Assembly: GCF_025452195.1 (NCBI RefSeq)
Contig: NZ_CP104973.1
Span: 1,855,001 to 1,902,500 of the forward strand
Source: Phyllobacterium zundukense
GTDB lineage: Bacteria > Pseudomonadota > Alphaproteobacteria > Rhizobiales > Rhizobiaceae
Direction: 5' to 3'
Length of the DNA: 47,500 nucleotides
Positions 37,819 to 46,024 of this stretch are shown piece by piece. Position numbers and translations under genes: made by a program. Each line of letters starts with the position of its first letter. Position 1 is the first letter of the stretch. The notes beneath the pieces were generated by a model, which did not search any database, was not told the origin of the DNA, and saw only the letters and a list, made by a program, of their open reading frames with translations.

Positions 37819-38751
37819 TCAGCTTGGCGGAATGTCTGGATTTCGCCAACCGAGTTCACCGCCCTCAACAATTCGCATAACAAGCGGGCGGATCAGCGCT
37901 TCAAGCAAGTGGGCGGTGTTCGCGGACAATGATTGGTGAAGGACAAGCGCGACGGTGCGCTCCAGTTGAGGATCCGTGATGCGGCGCGCCGTGACGCGCT
38001 GTTCACGTATCTCATCCAAAAACAGGCCGTATGGCACGATGGTGCTGCGGCCATGATGCATGATAATTTCGCGTTTCACATTGGCAGGTTCCACCTCGAT
38101 CAGGTCTAGCTTTGTCTGTCTGCTCGTGGCGATCTCATCAATCAGCCGCCTGATCGGTCTGACCTTTCCGTCGAGCACCAATGGGAATTCCGACAGCCTG
38201 TCGAATGGCACGGTGTTGTCCGTGTTGGATGCCACGCCGTTCAAGCCGACAAGATAGAGGTATTCCTTATAGAGAGGAACGACGCGAATATGCGGCAGAT
38301 CTGGCGGGTCGTAGCATAGCGCCGCATCCAGCTCCTCCCGGGTCATGGCGTCGATGAGCTCGTCGCTCATTCCCTGCTGGACAACAATGTGCAGCACATC
38401 TCCGGCTCCTGTAGCCAGCGGCAACAGTTCGGGCAGCAAAGCACGGCCTGGTGTTGGTGCAACGCCCAATGAGATGCGCTTGCTGTTGGGTTCGCCAAAA
38501 TGCGCGACAGAGCGCTCTGCTTCCGCGAAGGCCTCCAATGCCTTGGTTCCAGTCTCAATCAGGGTGCGCCCTGCTTCCGTGGTGCGCACGCCACGAGAGT
38601 GCCGTTGGAGCAAGATCACCCCAAGTTCGTCCTCCAGGAGCTTTAACTGGTATCCGAGCGCAGGTTGGGACACGTTGAGAATTCGTGCCGCCGCAGTGAA
38701 ACTGCCAAGGCGTGCGACTGTAATAAAATACCGAAGCTGACGAAGGTTCAT
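37819..38751 (-). CDS. LysR-family transcriptional regulator, probable regulator of the amidohydrolase/Ssu-type operon
   Basis: 310 residues from the ATG at 38751, preceded by TCAGGAAACAGC. The HTH is MNLRQLRYFITVARLGSFTA with AARILNVSQPALGYQLKLLEDELG, and the effector domain starts near residue 90 (SKRISLGVAPTPGRALL). It is convergent with the second Pht5-like gene and divergent from the amidohydrolase gene. A perfect palindrome TATAAG-N5-CTTATA lies just before its ribosome site (38766-38782). A second copy follows the amidohydrolase gene at 39874-39890. This suggests self-control and control of both transcription units on its right. Confidence 0.92.
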   Translation of the reverse strand: MNLRQLRYFITVARLGSFTAAARILNVSQPALGYQLKLLEDELGVILLQRHSRGVRTTEAGRTLIETGTKALEAFAEAERSVAHFGEPNSKRISLGVAPTPGRALLPELLPLATGAGDVLHIVVQQGMSDELIDAMTREELDAALCYDPPDLPHIRVVPLYKEYLYLVGLNGVASNTDNTVPFDRLSEFPLVLDGKVRPIRRLIDEIATSRQTKLDLIEVEPANVKREIIMHHGRSTIVPYGLFLDEIREQRVTARRITDPQLERTVALVLHQSLSANTAHLLEALIRPLVMRIVEGGELGWRNPDIPPS

Positions 38752-38765
38752 GCTGTTTCCTGAGC

Positions 38766-38782
38766 TATAAGCGTTACTTATA
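38766..38782. promoter_or_regulatory. LysR-type operator, copy 1 (TATAAG-N5-CTTATA)
   Basis: Perfect six-base arms around CGTTA, 17 bp in all, in the 107-bp gap between the divergent LysR and amidohydrolase genes. It fits the T-N11-A rule for LysR proteins and lies where binding would block the LysR gene itself and could activate the amidohydrolase gene. Confidence 0.75.
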
Positions 38783-38858
38783 ACACGCTTAAGCAAACGG
38801 TATTAGTCCCTAAACAACAGAGTTTCTAGTGTGACTCCACCATCTCGAGGAGTTTCCT

Positions 38859-39872
38859 ATGCAATACATCGACGCGTTCAATCATTTCTTCCCGAAAGCT
38901 CTTTGGGAGCGCATTCAGTCCCTTGAGGGCGCCGGTAAGGACATCGGCAAGCGGATGCAAGGCGTCCCGTGCATATATGATCTCGATACGCGTTTCCGGG
39001 TAATGGACGAATTCGAAAATTATACGCAGATCATTTCACTCGGAATGCCACCGCTGGAAGCGATGGGTGATGGCCAGACGGCATTGGACCTGGCCCGGAT
39101 TGGCAATGACGGCCAAGCCGAACTCGTCAGCAAATATCCTGATCGCTTCGCAGGCTTTGTCGCTGCATTGCCGATGGATACTCCGGAGGCCGCGGCCCGC
39201 GAAGCAGAACGTTCGTTTACGGAACTCGGCGCGAACGGAATTCAGATACATTCCAACGTCAACGGCGCGCCGCTCGACGAGGAACGCTTCTTCCAGGTTT
39301 TTGAAGTCTGCGCGAAACACGGCAAACCGGTCTTGCTGCATCCTTCACGTAACGCTTCGATGCCCGACTATGCAACAGAGACCAAGTCGAAATATGAGAT
39401 ATGGTGGACATTTGGCTGGCCTTACGAGACCAGTGCGGCGATGGCTCGTCTGGTATTTTCCGGCTTCATGGACCGTCTGCCCGAACTCAAAGTCGTAGCA
39501 CACCATATGGGCGCCATGGTGCCATTTTTTGAAGGCCGTGTTGGCCCCGGTTGGGACCAGCTTGGTAAGCGGACAAGCGATGAGGATCTTACCCTGGTGC
39601 TCAAGCGACTGAAGAAACGTCCTCTCGACTATTTCAAGGACTTCTACGCAGATACCGCAGTTTTCGGTTCCAAGGCCGCGACGCTTTGTGGCTTGGAGTT
39701 TTATGGAAGCGACCGCGTGCTGTTCGCCTCGGATTCACCTTTCGATCCCGAAAAAGGTCCGGGCTATATCCGCGATACGTTGAGGATTCTCAATTCGCTA
39801 GACCTCAATAAGGAGGAAATGGAGAAAATCTGCTTCCGCAACTCTCAGGTACTGTTCGGTCTAAAGGGTTAG
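38859..39872 (+). CDS. Amidohydrolase family 2 protein (ACMSD-like decarboxylase/hydrolase)
   Basis: 337 residues with GAGGAG before the ATG. The metal-site pattern of ACMSD-type enzymes is partly visible: His in VLLHPSR, His-His in VVAHHMGAM and the Asp of FASDSPFD. At the N-terminus the usual HxH pair appears as F-N-H (IDAFNHFFP), so the first histidine is replaced. Family members decarboxylate 2-amino-3-carboxymuconate semialdehyde or hydroxylated aromatic acids. In this cluster it probably acts on a ring-cleavage or carboxylated product. It is first in a plus-strand set with the Ssu/Tau-type importer, and the two palindromes that bracket it tie it to the LysR protein. Confidence 0.85.
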   Translation: MQYIDAFNHFFPKALWERIQSLEGAGKDIGKRMQGVPCIYDLDTRFRVMDEFENYTQIISLGMPPLEAMGDGQTALDLARIGNDGQAELVSKYPDRFAGFVAALPMDTPEAAAREAERSFTELGANGIQIHSNVNGAPLDEERFFQVFEVCAKHGKPVLLHPSRNASMPDYATETKSKYEIWWTFGWPYETSAAMARLVFSGFMDRLPELKVVAHHMGAMVPFFEGRVGPGWDQLGKRTSDEDLTLVLKRLKKRPLDYFKDFYADTAVFGSKAATLCGLEFYGSDRVLFASDSPFDPEKGPGYIRDTLRILNSLDLNKEEMEKICFRNSQVLFGLKG

Positions 39873-39873
39873 A

Positions 39874-39890
39874 TATAAGTTTCACTTATA
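39874..39890. promoter_or_regulatory. LysR-type operator, copy 2 (TATAAG-N5-CTTATA)
   Basis: Same palindrome as 38766-38782, with a different five-base centre (TTTCA), one base after the amidohydrolase stop codon and 118 bp before the first binding-protein gene. Conserved arms and a changed centre are what a real operator would show. Confidence 0.75.
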
Positions 39891-40007
39891 CGACCCTACC
39901 AAAAACTCTATTTGTGGCCATCTACCGGCGTCTTTAAGCTGGCCACAACCATAGCCCGCCTTCGCTGGTAGCGAGGCAGAAGGTTAATTGCAGACAGGAG
40001 GAGACCG

Positions 40008-41051
40008 GTGTTGAGATCATGGATGCGTATCTTCTATTCGCTGGTACTAGCCGGCGGACTGATGACCAATTCCGCGCAGTCATTTGCAGCCGACAGCGTA
40101 TCCATCGGCCTCACGAATGCGAGCAGCGACATTGCACTCTTTATCGCTGACGCCAAGGGCTTCTTCAAGGAAGAGGATATCACTCCAAATTTTGTGGCTT
40201 TCGATTCCGCGGCAAAGATGATCGCACCTTTGGGTGCGGGGCAACTCGATGTCGGTGGCGGAGCGGCATCTTCGGGTCTCTACAACGCCATCGAGCGTGG
40301 CGTCGGTTTGAAGATAGTCGCCGATAAGGCACGCAATGCACCCGGTTTCGGCTTTCAATCGTTCCTCGTGCGCAAAGCACTCGTTGACGACGGGTCTGTT
40401 AAAACCATCGCCGACCTTAAGGGACGCAAGGTGGCAACCGTTGCGCAGGCCAGCAGTGATGCATCCGTTTTGAACGAGGGACTGAAAAGTGCCGGGCTCG
40501 GATATGGCGACGTGGACAAGGTCTATCTGGGCTTTCCTCAACAGTTTGTCGCCTATCAAAACGGCGCTATCGACGCGAGCATAACAACCGAGCCTACCGT
40601 ATCGGCAATTCTGGCCGCTGGGACCGCCGTACAATTGACGAGCAATGATACGTTTTATCCGAACGCTCAAACTGCAGTTATTCTTTACGGTCAGGCCTTC
40701 GCAGAGGGCAAACCGGACGTCGCCAAGCGCTTTATGAAGGCTTATGTCCAAGCCGTTCGCTACTACAACGACGCGCTGGCCAACGGTAAAATTGCAGGCA
40801 AGAACGGTGAAGACGTTGTTGCTATCATGGCGAAATATTCCACCGTCAAGGATCCTGCCGTTATCCGGAAAATGACGGCCCATGCCGTGGATCCGAATGG
40901 GTCCGTCAATGTCGACAGCCTGAAGAAGGATTGGACATTCTTCAAGGAGCAAAAACAGATCAACGGCAACGTGCAAGTCGATCAAGTGGTCGATCTAAGC
41001 TTCGTCAATGAGGCTGCCAGCGAACTTGGTCCCTACAAGGCGGCTCACTGA
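40008..41051 (+). CDS. ABC importer substrate-binding protein, NMT1/Ssu/Tau type, copy 1
   Basis: 347 residues from a GTG at 40008 after GGAGGAG; an ATG six codons later is possible. The signal peptide is MRIFYSLVLAGGLMTNSAQS with cleavage near FAADS. The mature part shows the pattern of nitrate/sulfonate/taurine-type binding proteins: GLTNASSDIALFIADAKGFF, FVAFDSAAKMIAPLGAGQLD, IADLKGRKVA and FPQQFVAYQNGAIDASITTEP. It lies first of four importer genes. A paralogue follows at 41091, so the importer may take two related substrates or use a spare receptor. Confidence 0.9.
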   Translation: MLRSWMRIFYSLVLAGGLMTNSAQSFAADSVSIGLTNASSDIALFIADAKGFFKEEDITPNFVAFDSAAKMIAPLGAGQLDVGGGAASSGLYNAIERGVGLKIVADKARNAPGFGFQSFLVRKALVDDGSVKTIADLKGRKVATVAQASSDASVLNEGLKSAGLGYGDVDKVYLGFPQQFVAYQNGAIDASITTEPTVSAILAAGTAVQLTSNDTFYPNAQTAVILYGQAFAEGKPDVAKRFMKAYVQAVRYYNDALANGKIAGKNGEDVVAIMAKYSTVKDPAVIRKMTAHAVDPNGSVNVDSLKKDWTFFKEQKQINGNVQVDQVVDLSFVNEAASELGPYKAAH

Positions 41052-41090
41052 GATCGAGTTCGCGCGACATTGGGGATGGGAGGTTTCAAA

Positions 41091-42131
41091 ATGATTGAAA
41101 AAGTTAACCGCACTATCGTTTGCTCATTGCTGATGATTTTCTTGTCGACCGGCGCAGCCTGGGCTGCTGACGTCGTCAAAGTAGGGACCGTTGCCTCGAC
41201 CGGCGAATTCATTCTGAATGTTGCGCAGGGCAAGGGATATTTCGAGGAGGAGGGCATCGAGCCCGCCTATACTTTCTTCGACTCGGCAGCCAAAGCTATC
41301 GCTCCGCTCGGCACCGGGCAGATCGATGTCGCCGGCGGGGCGGTATCGGCAGGGCTGTTTAATGCGATCGAGCGCGACATAGCAATCCGGATTATCGCAG
41401 ACCGAACATCGGTCGCCCCTGGTTTCGGCTTCCATGGCATCGTCGTGCGAAAAGACCTTGCGGGCACGGAGGTCAAGTCGATCGCTGATCTGAAGGGAAG
41501 GAAGATCGCGATTGTCGCTCGCGGCAGCAGCACAGAATCCATCCTCAACGAAGCAATGAAGAGTGCTGGTCTGGCCTACAAGGACGTGGAGGTCGTGTAT
41601 CTGCCTTTCCCGCAGCAAGCAGCCGCATTGGCAAGCAAGGCGGTGGATGCCGTGATTGCGACCGAGCCTTATCTCACTCCGATGCTGAACCAGAATCTCG
41701 GCGTCCTTCTGGCTTCGACCGACAAATATTATCCCAACGCCCAAATCGGTGAGCTCATGTTCAGCGAAAACTTTGCCAGCACGCGCAAGGATGTCGGAGT
41801 GCGATTTGCCAAGGCCTATATCCGGGCAATTCGTGATTTCCGAAACGCCTTCGGTCCTGAGGGGCGCCTCGATGGCCCGGGATCCGATGAGATCGTCGCC
41901 TTGATCATAAAGTACTCCGGCACGAAGGATGAAAAGCTCTTGCGGAGTATCAAACTTCCCGCGGTGAACATCGATGGCCGGGTCAATAGCGAGAGCATCC
42001 AGAAGGATTGGCAGTTCTTCAAAGATCAGGGCCTGATCAAAGGGGGCGTTACCCCTGACAAGATCATCGACAATTCATTCGTCGAAGAGGCGCTCAAAGA
42101 ACTCGGACCAGCGCAAAAGAACCCAGGTTAG
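41091..42131 (+). CDS. ABC importer substrate-binding protein, NMT1/Ssu/Tau type, copy 2
   Basis: 346 residues from the ATG at 41091, with GGGAGG seven bases upstream; an in-frame TTG seven codons earlier has no such site. The signal peptide is MIEKVNRTIVCSLLMIFLST with cleavage near AWAADV. It shares blocks with the protein encoded upstream: TFFDSAAKAIAPLGTGQID, IADLKGRKIAIVA and FPQQAAALASKAVDAVIATEP. The two are clear paralogues yet differ in many ligand-side residues. The gene lies 39 bp after copy 1 and nine bases before the ATPase gene. Confidence 0.9.
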   Translation: MIEKVNRTIVCSLLMIFLSTGAAWAADVVKVGTVASTGEFILNVAQGKGYFEEEGIEPAYTFFDSAAKAIAPLGTGQIDVAGGAVSAGLFNAIERDIAIRIIADRTSVAPGFGFHGIVVRKDLAGTEVKSIADLKGRKIAIVARGSSTESILNEAMKSAGLAYKDVEVVYLPFPQQAAALASKAVDAVIATEPYLTPMLNQNLGVLLASTDKYYPNAQIGELMFSENFASTRKDVGVRFAKAYIRAIRDFRNAFGPEGRLDGPGSDEIVALIIKYSGTKDEKLLRSIKLPAVNIDGRVNSESIQKDWQFFKDQGLIKGGVTPDKIIDNSFVEEALKELGPAQKNPG

Positions 42132-42139
42132 GAACAAGG

Positions 42140-42991
42140 ATGATTCAAGCATTGGCCAAGAAAGCGACTGTACGAGACGATGTTGCAACGGAGTCTCGAG
42201 AACGGCCTGCAATCCGGATCAAGGGCCTGAGCAAAAGGTTCGGATCCTTCACGGCCGTAGACAATGTCACCATCGATATTGCTCGCGGAGAATTCTTTAT
42301 GATCGTCGGCCCATCGGGCTGCGGAAAGACAACTTTGTTGCGCATCCTCGCGGGTCTGGAAGCACCAACCGACGGCAGCATCGATGTAAGTGTCGAGGCG
42401 GGATCGCAGCGGCCAGTCAACTCCATGGTGTTCCAGGGCGATACGATCTTTCCGTGGATGACGGTGTGGGACAACGCGGCATACGGATTGAAGATGCGCC
42501 GGGCGCCGCAAGCCCAGATCAAGGAAGTCGTCGGCCACTATCTGGACCGGACCGGGTTGTTGAAATTTGCGGACGCCTATCCGCATCAACTTTCCGGCGG
42601 CATGAAACAGCGCGTTTCGATTGCGCGTGCTTTCGCCAATGATCCCGAGATATTGCTGATGGACGAGCCATTTTCAGCTTTGGATGCGCAGAACAAATTA
42701 CTGCTTCAGGAAGAATTGCTGCGTATCTGGGAGGAGAACAAAAAGACCGTTCTTTTCATCACGCATGATGTGGACGAGGCGGTGAAACTTGGCGACCGCA
42801 TCATGGTTATGACCGCGCAACCCGGACGCGTCAAAACGGTGGTTCCGGTGTCGCTCGCGCGTCCACGTGATGTTCTGGAACTTCAACAGAACCCCGAGTT
42901 TGGCAAACTGGTGCATCAGATCTGGTCGAGCCTGCGTGAAGAAGTTCAACGGGCACGCGAGCTCGATGAAGCAAAGGGAGTGCTAAAATGA
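42140..42991 (+). CDS. ABC importer ATPase, SsuB/TauB type
   Basis: 283 residues. Walker A GPSGCGKTT at 57-65, signature LSGGMKQR at about 151-158 and Walker B ILLMDEP at about 171-177. FITHDVDEAVKLGDR carries the switch His. This pattern, including MVFQGDTIFPWMTVWDNAAYG, is that of nitrate/sulfonate/taurine-type ATPases. The gene overlaps the permease gene by four bases (ATGA), so the two are coupled. It powers the importer that has two binding proteins encoded upstream. Confidence 0.94.
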   Translation: MIQALAKKATVRDDVATESRERPAIRIKGLSKRFGSFTAVDNVTIDIARGEFFMIVGPSGCGKTTLLRILAGLEAPTDGSIDVSVEAGSQRPVNSMVFQGDTIFPWMTVWDNAAYGLKMRRAPQAQIKEVVGHYLDRTGLLKFADAYPHQLSGGMKQRVSIARAFANDPEILLMDEPFSALDAQNKLLLQEELLRIWEENKKTVLFITHDVDEAVKLGDRIMVMTAQPGRVKTVVPVSLARPRDVLELQQNPEFGKLVHQIWSSLREEVQRARELDEAKGVLK

Positions 42992-43794
42992 GCGCTCATA
43001 TCGAAGCAGATACCGCCCGCCCGACCCGATCCTGGAAACTCAGCGAAAACACTCGTGATCGCGTCATCAGCGTAGCGTCGCCGGTTCTTCTCCTTCTAGT
43101 ATGGGAGATAGCTGCACGCACAGGATTGATCGACACGCGCTTCTTTCCAGCGCCTTCGAGCATCTTCGAGACGCTTGTCACGCTGAGCAGTACCGGTGAA
43201 CTTTGGCAGCACACCGCTGCCAGCCTGCAACGGTTGTTCATCGGCTTTCTGGTGGGTGGCATACCTGCGCTGATTCTCGGGATAATCATGGGGCTCAGCC
43301 GCCCCGTACGCGCTGTGTTCGATCCTTTGATTTCCGCCACTTATCCAATTCCGAAAAGCTCCATTTTACCGCTAGCACTGCTGATCTTCGGGTTGGGCGA
43401 GGGCTCCAAGATTTTCATGGTAGCGGTAGGTGTGTTCTTTCCCGTCGCGATCAATGCAACGGCCGGTGTGCGCGAGATCAACAAGATCTATCTGGATGTC
43501 GGACGCAATTTCAAAGCCGGCCGTTGGGATACGTTTCGGACAATCGCGTTGCCAGGAGCGCTGCCTGTGATCATGACCGGGATAAAGCTCGGCGTTGGCA
43601 TGGGTTTGGTCCTGATTGCAATCGCAGAGATGATGGGTGCAAAAAGCGGCCTCGGCTACATGATCTGGGCAGCCTGGGAAACGTTCTCCGTCGAACAAAT
43701 GTATGTAGGTCTCTTCGTGATCGCGATCATCGGTTTCGTTTTGACATTGGTGCTCAACGAGATCGAAAAACGTCTCGTCCCCTGGAAGCGCTAA
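42988..43794 (+). CDS. ABC importer permease, SsuC/TauC type
   Basis: 268 residues with about six membrane helices. The N-terminal VISVASPVLLLLVWEIAART and RFFPAPSSIFETLVTL are typical, as is the EAA loop (DVGRNFKAGRWDTFRTIALPGALP), given here for its Gly and the LPGALP end. It forms a homodimeric channel for the Ssu/Tau-type importer. It overlaps the ATPase gene by four bases and is followed after 34 bp by the class II aldolase gene, so uptake and breakdown genes share an operon. Confidence 0.94.
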   Translation: MSAHIEADTARPTRSWKLSENTRDRVISVASPVLLLLVWEIAARTGLIDTRFFPAPSSIFETLVTLSSTGELWQHTAASLQRLFIGFLVGGIPALILGIIMGLSRPVRAVFDPLISATYPIPKSSILPLALLIFGLGEGSKIFMVAVGVFFPVAINATAGVREINKIYLDVGRNFKAGRWDTFRTIALPGALPVIMTGIKLGVGMGLVLIAIAEMMGAKSGLGYMIWAAWETFSVEQMYVGLFVIAIIGFVLTLVLNEIEKRLVPWKR

Positions 43795-43828
43795 GCCGCC
43801 CGCCCACAGCATGGAAGAAGGAAAGATC

Positions 43829-44593
43829 ATGGATCGGCACGCCCTTATCGAGGAACTGGTCACAGCGAACCATATTCTCGCAAATGAGAATGTATTGGAT
43901 TCGTTTGGTCATGTGAGCATCCGGAATCCTGATAATCCCGATCGCTTTTTTCTGTCGCGAGCGCGAGCGCCTGCAATCATCGAAGCTGCGGACATCATGG
44001 AGTTCACACTTGAAGGAGTAAGCGTTGGGGCCGAACCCGGCAAACCATACTCCGAGCGCTTTATTCATGCGGGCATCTATGAAGCACGGCCGGAGATAAA
44101 TGCCGTTGTTCATAACCACAGTCCCAGCGTCATTCCCTTTACGGTGACGAGCAAAAAGCTTCGTCCGCTCATGCATATGTGCGCGCCCATTGGCGATGAG
44201 ATTCCAACATGGGATATTCGCACCAAGTTCGGTGATTGCACCAATCTTCTGGTGACTGATCTGGCAATGGGGCGCGATCTTGCGGCCTGTCTCGGCGATC
44301 GGACCGTGACGCTGATGAGGGGGCACGGCAGCACCGTGGCTGCCCGTTCCATTCGCGAGGTTGTGTTCACCTCCGTTTACATGGAACTCAACGCGGACAT
44401 GCAGATGAAGGCGATGGCCATGGGGGATGTGGATTATCTCTCCGAGGGCGAGATTGCTGCAATCAAACGCGGAAGAGCAGGCTACACGTTCGAGCGCGGT
44501 TGGGAGAACTGGTGCAACCGCGTGGGTCGGCCTTATGTCCCGGGCAGCCGGGAATTCGGTGAAGGCTTTTCACGCACTGATCCGCGCGGTTGA
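43829..44593 (+). CDS. Class II aldolase/adducin-family protein, second copy (decarboxylase-like)
   Basis: 254 residues from the ATG at 43829, with GAAGGAAAG upstream; an ATG six codons earlier lacks a site. The metal-site pattern is Glu76 in YSERFIHAGIYEARPEI, His95 and His97 in VVHNHSPSV, and His166 in LMRGHGSTV. The N-terminus (NVLDSFGHVSIRNP) and length recall the family that includes the hydroxy-methylpyridine-dicarboxylate decarboxylase of vitamin B6 breakdown and ring-acid decarboxylases. A phosphate-binding aldolase is less likely in this setting. It is the last gene of the amidohydrolase/importer operon and is convergent with gntK, three bases away. Confidence 0.85.
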   Translation: MDRHALIEELVTANHILANENVLDSFGHVSIRNPDNPDRFFLSRARAPAIIEAADIMEFTLEGVSVGAEPGKPYSERFIHAGIYEARPEINAVVHNHSPSVIPFTVTSKKLRPLMHMCAPIGDEIPTWDIRTKFGDCTNLLVTDLAMGRDLAACLGDRTVTLMRGHGSTVAARSIREVVFTSVYMELNADMQMKAMAMGDVDYLSEGEIAAIKRGRAGYTFERGWENWCNRVGRPYVPGSREFGEGFSRTDPRG

Positions 44594-44596
44594 TTT

Positions 44597-45097
44597 CTAC
44601 CAACGGTACGCTTTTACCCATTCGACGCTTGCTGCTGCGATCTCATCGACTCGATACTCAACATTTTGTCGCAACACAAATGGCTCTCCCGTTGGTCGTT
44701 CGAGCGTTGCGAGTTGGCTGTCAAGCATGGACAGGGGCATGAAGTGCCCCGTTCGCTTGCTCATATGATCACGCAAGACCTCTAAACTTCCATCGAGAAA
44801 GATGAAGCCGAGTGGCCCGCCCGCTTCCTGCCTTAACCGGTCTCGGTAAGATTTTTTCAGGGCTGAACACGAAACAACGACACCTTTTTGGGCCTTCGCC
44901 AATTCCGCGCCGATCTTGTCTAGCCACGGCCAGCGGTCTTCGTCGGTGAGCGGAATGCCCGATGCCATTTTCTCTACATTGGCCGGAGGATGCAGCGTAT
45001 CACCCTCGACAAATGGCAACTCCAGAGCGGCCGCTATGGCACGTCCGACGGAGGATTTGCCGGAGCCGCTGACTCCCATGACGACAAGCCGGATCAT
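44597..45097 (-). CDS. gntK: Gluconokinase
   Basis: 166 residues, the normal size of the small thermoresistant-type gluconate kinase. The P-loop is GVSGSGKSS at 8-16. Then come FVEGDTLHPPANVEKMASG and the PLTDEDRWPWL block of the gluconate site, and SCSALKKSYRDRLR. It phosphorylates D-gluconate to 6-phosphogluconate, for the Entner-Doudoroff or pentose phosphate route. The gene overlaps the gluconate 5-dehydrogenase gene by four bases (45094-45097), so both are made from one message. Confidence 0.94.
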   Translation of the reverse strand: MIRLVVMGVSGSGKSSVGRAIAAALELPFVEGDTLHPPANVEKMASGIPLTDEDRWPWLDKIGAELAKAQKGVVVSCSALKKSYRDRLRQEAGGPLGFIFLDGSLEVLRDHMSKRTGHFMPLSMLDSQLATLERPTGEPFVLRQNVEYRVDEIAAASVEWVKAYRW

Positions 45098-45861
45098 AGC
45101 GACGCTGTAATTCCGCCGTCGACATGGATAATCTGGCCATTGACGAACGAAGAAGCGTTGCTGGCGAGAAAAACGGCAGCACCAATCAGTTCCTCGACAT
45201 TACCCCAACGTCCGGATGGCGTGCGCTTCTCCAGCCAGGATGAAAAGTCGGGATTGTCGACCAACGCCTGATTGAGCGGCGTCTTGAAATAGCCCGGTGC
45301 GATCGCATTGACTTGCAGACCATACTTTGCCCAGTCAGTGCACATGCCACGGGTGAGATTGCGGACTGCGCCCTTCGTTGCGGTATAGGGAGCGATGGAG
45401 GGACGGGCGAGTTCGCTTTGTACCGAAGCAATGTTGATGATCTTGCCTCGTCCGCGTTTGATCATGTGCTTTGCCACGCTTTGGCCCGCATAAAAGACGC
45501 TTGAGATATTGGTCTGCAGCAATAGCTGCCACTTGTCCTCAGGAAAGTCTTCGAGCGGTGCTCTGAATTGCATCCCCGCATTGTTGACAAGAATATCAAG
45601 CGCACCGATTTCGGCCTCGATCTTGTCGACACCCGCCTTGACCGCTTGCAGATCAGTGACGTCGAAGTCAGAACCATGGACGGTGTAGCCATCCCCTCTT
45701 AGCTCAGCGACCGCTGCGTCCACTTTTGCCCCGTCCCGGCCATTGATCACCACCGCAGCCCCATGGGCCGCCAATCCTTTGGCGATTGCAAAACCGATAC
45801 CCTGGCTGGATCCCGTGATGAGAGCCAGTCGTCCTTCGAGGTTAAACAGCGGATAGGACAT
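45094..45861 (-). CDS. Gluconate 5-dehydrogenase (short-chain dehydrogenase)
   Basis: 255 residues. The NAD(P) site is TGSSQGIGFAIAKGLA near 16, and NNAG lies at about 91-94. The catalytic Ser, Tyr and Lys are in IASVQSEL and YTATKG. The C-terminus VNGQIIHVDGG is typical. The sequence fits the Ga5DH/IdnO branch, which interconverts D-gluconate and 5-ketogluconate; a different sugar-acid substrate is possible. AAGGAAAG lies before the ATG. It is coupled to gntK and divergent from the aldehyde dehydrogenase gene, with a perfect inverted repeat between. Confidence 0.88.
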   Translation of the reverse strand: MSYPLFNLEGRLALITGSSQGIGFAIAKGLAAHGAAVVINGRDGAKVDAAVAELRGDGYTVHGSDFDVTDLQAVKAGVDKIEAEIGALDILVNNAGMQFRAPLEDFPEDKWQLLLQTNISSVFYAGQSVAKHMIKRGRGKIINIASVQSELARPSIAPYTATKGAVRNLTRGMCTDWAKYGLQVNAIAPGYFKTPLNQALVDNPDFSSWLEKRTPSGRWGNVEELIGAAVFLASNASSFVNGQIIHVDGGITASL

Positions 45862-45900
45862 TATATTCTTTCCTTGAAGTTCGATCGATCAGCATCAGTT

Positions 45901-45939
45901 TATCCGCAAATTCGATCCGTTCGAGCTTGTTTGCGGATA
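45901..45939. promoter_or_regulatory. Divergent operator-like inverted repeat
   Basis: TATCCGCAAA (45901-45910) and TTTGCGGATA (45930-45939) are perfect 10-bp arms with a 19-bp spacer. They sit midway between the gluconate dehydrogenase gene (minus) and the aldehyde dehydrogenase gene (plus), so one regulator could control both. No regulator gene is next to it. Confidence 0.7.
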
Positions 45940-46024
45940 TCAAAAAAGCGAGAGGCGGGAATTTCGCGTTGAATCACTCTAGTCCTATGGTATTGGTTCG
46001 GCCAAACAGAGCGAGAGAAAAATC

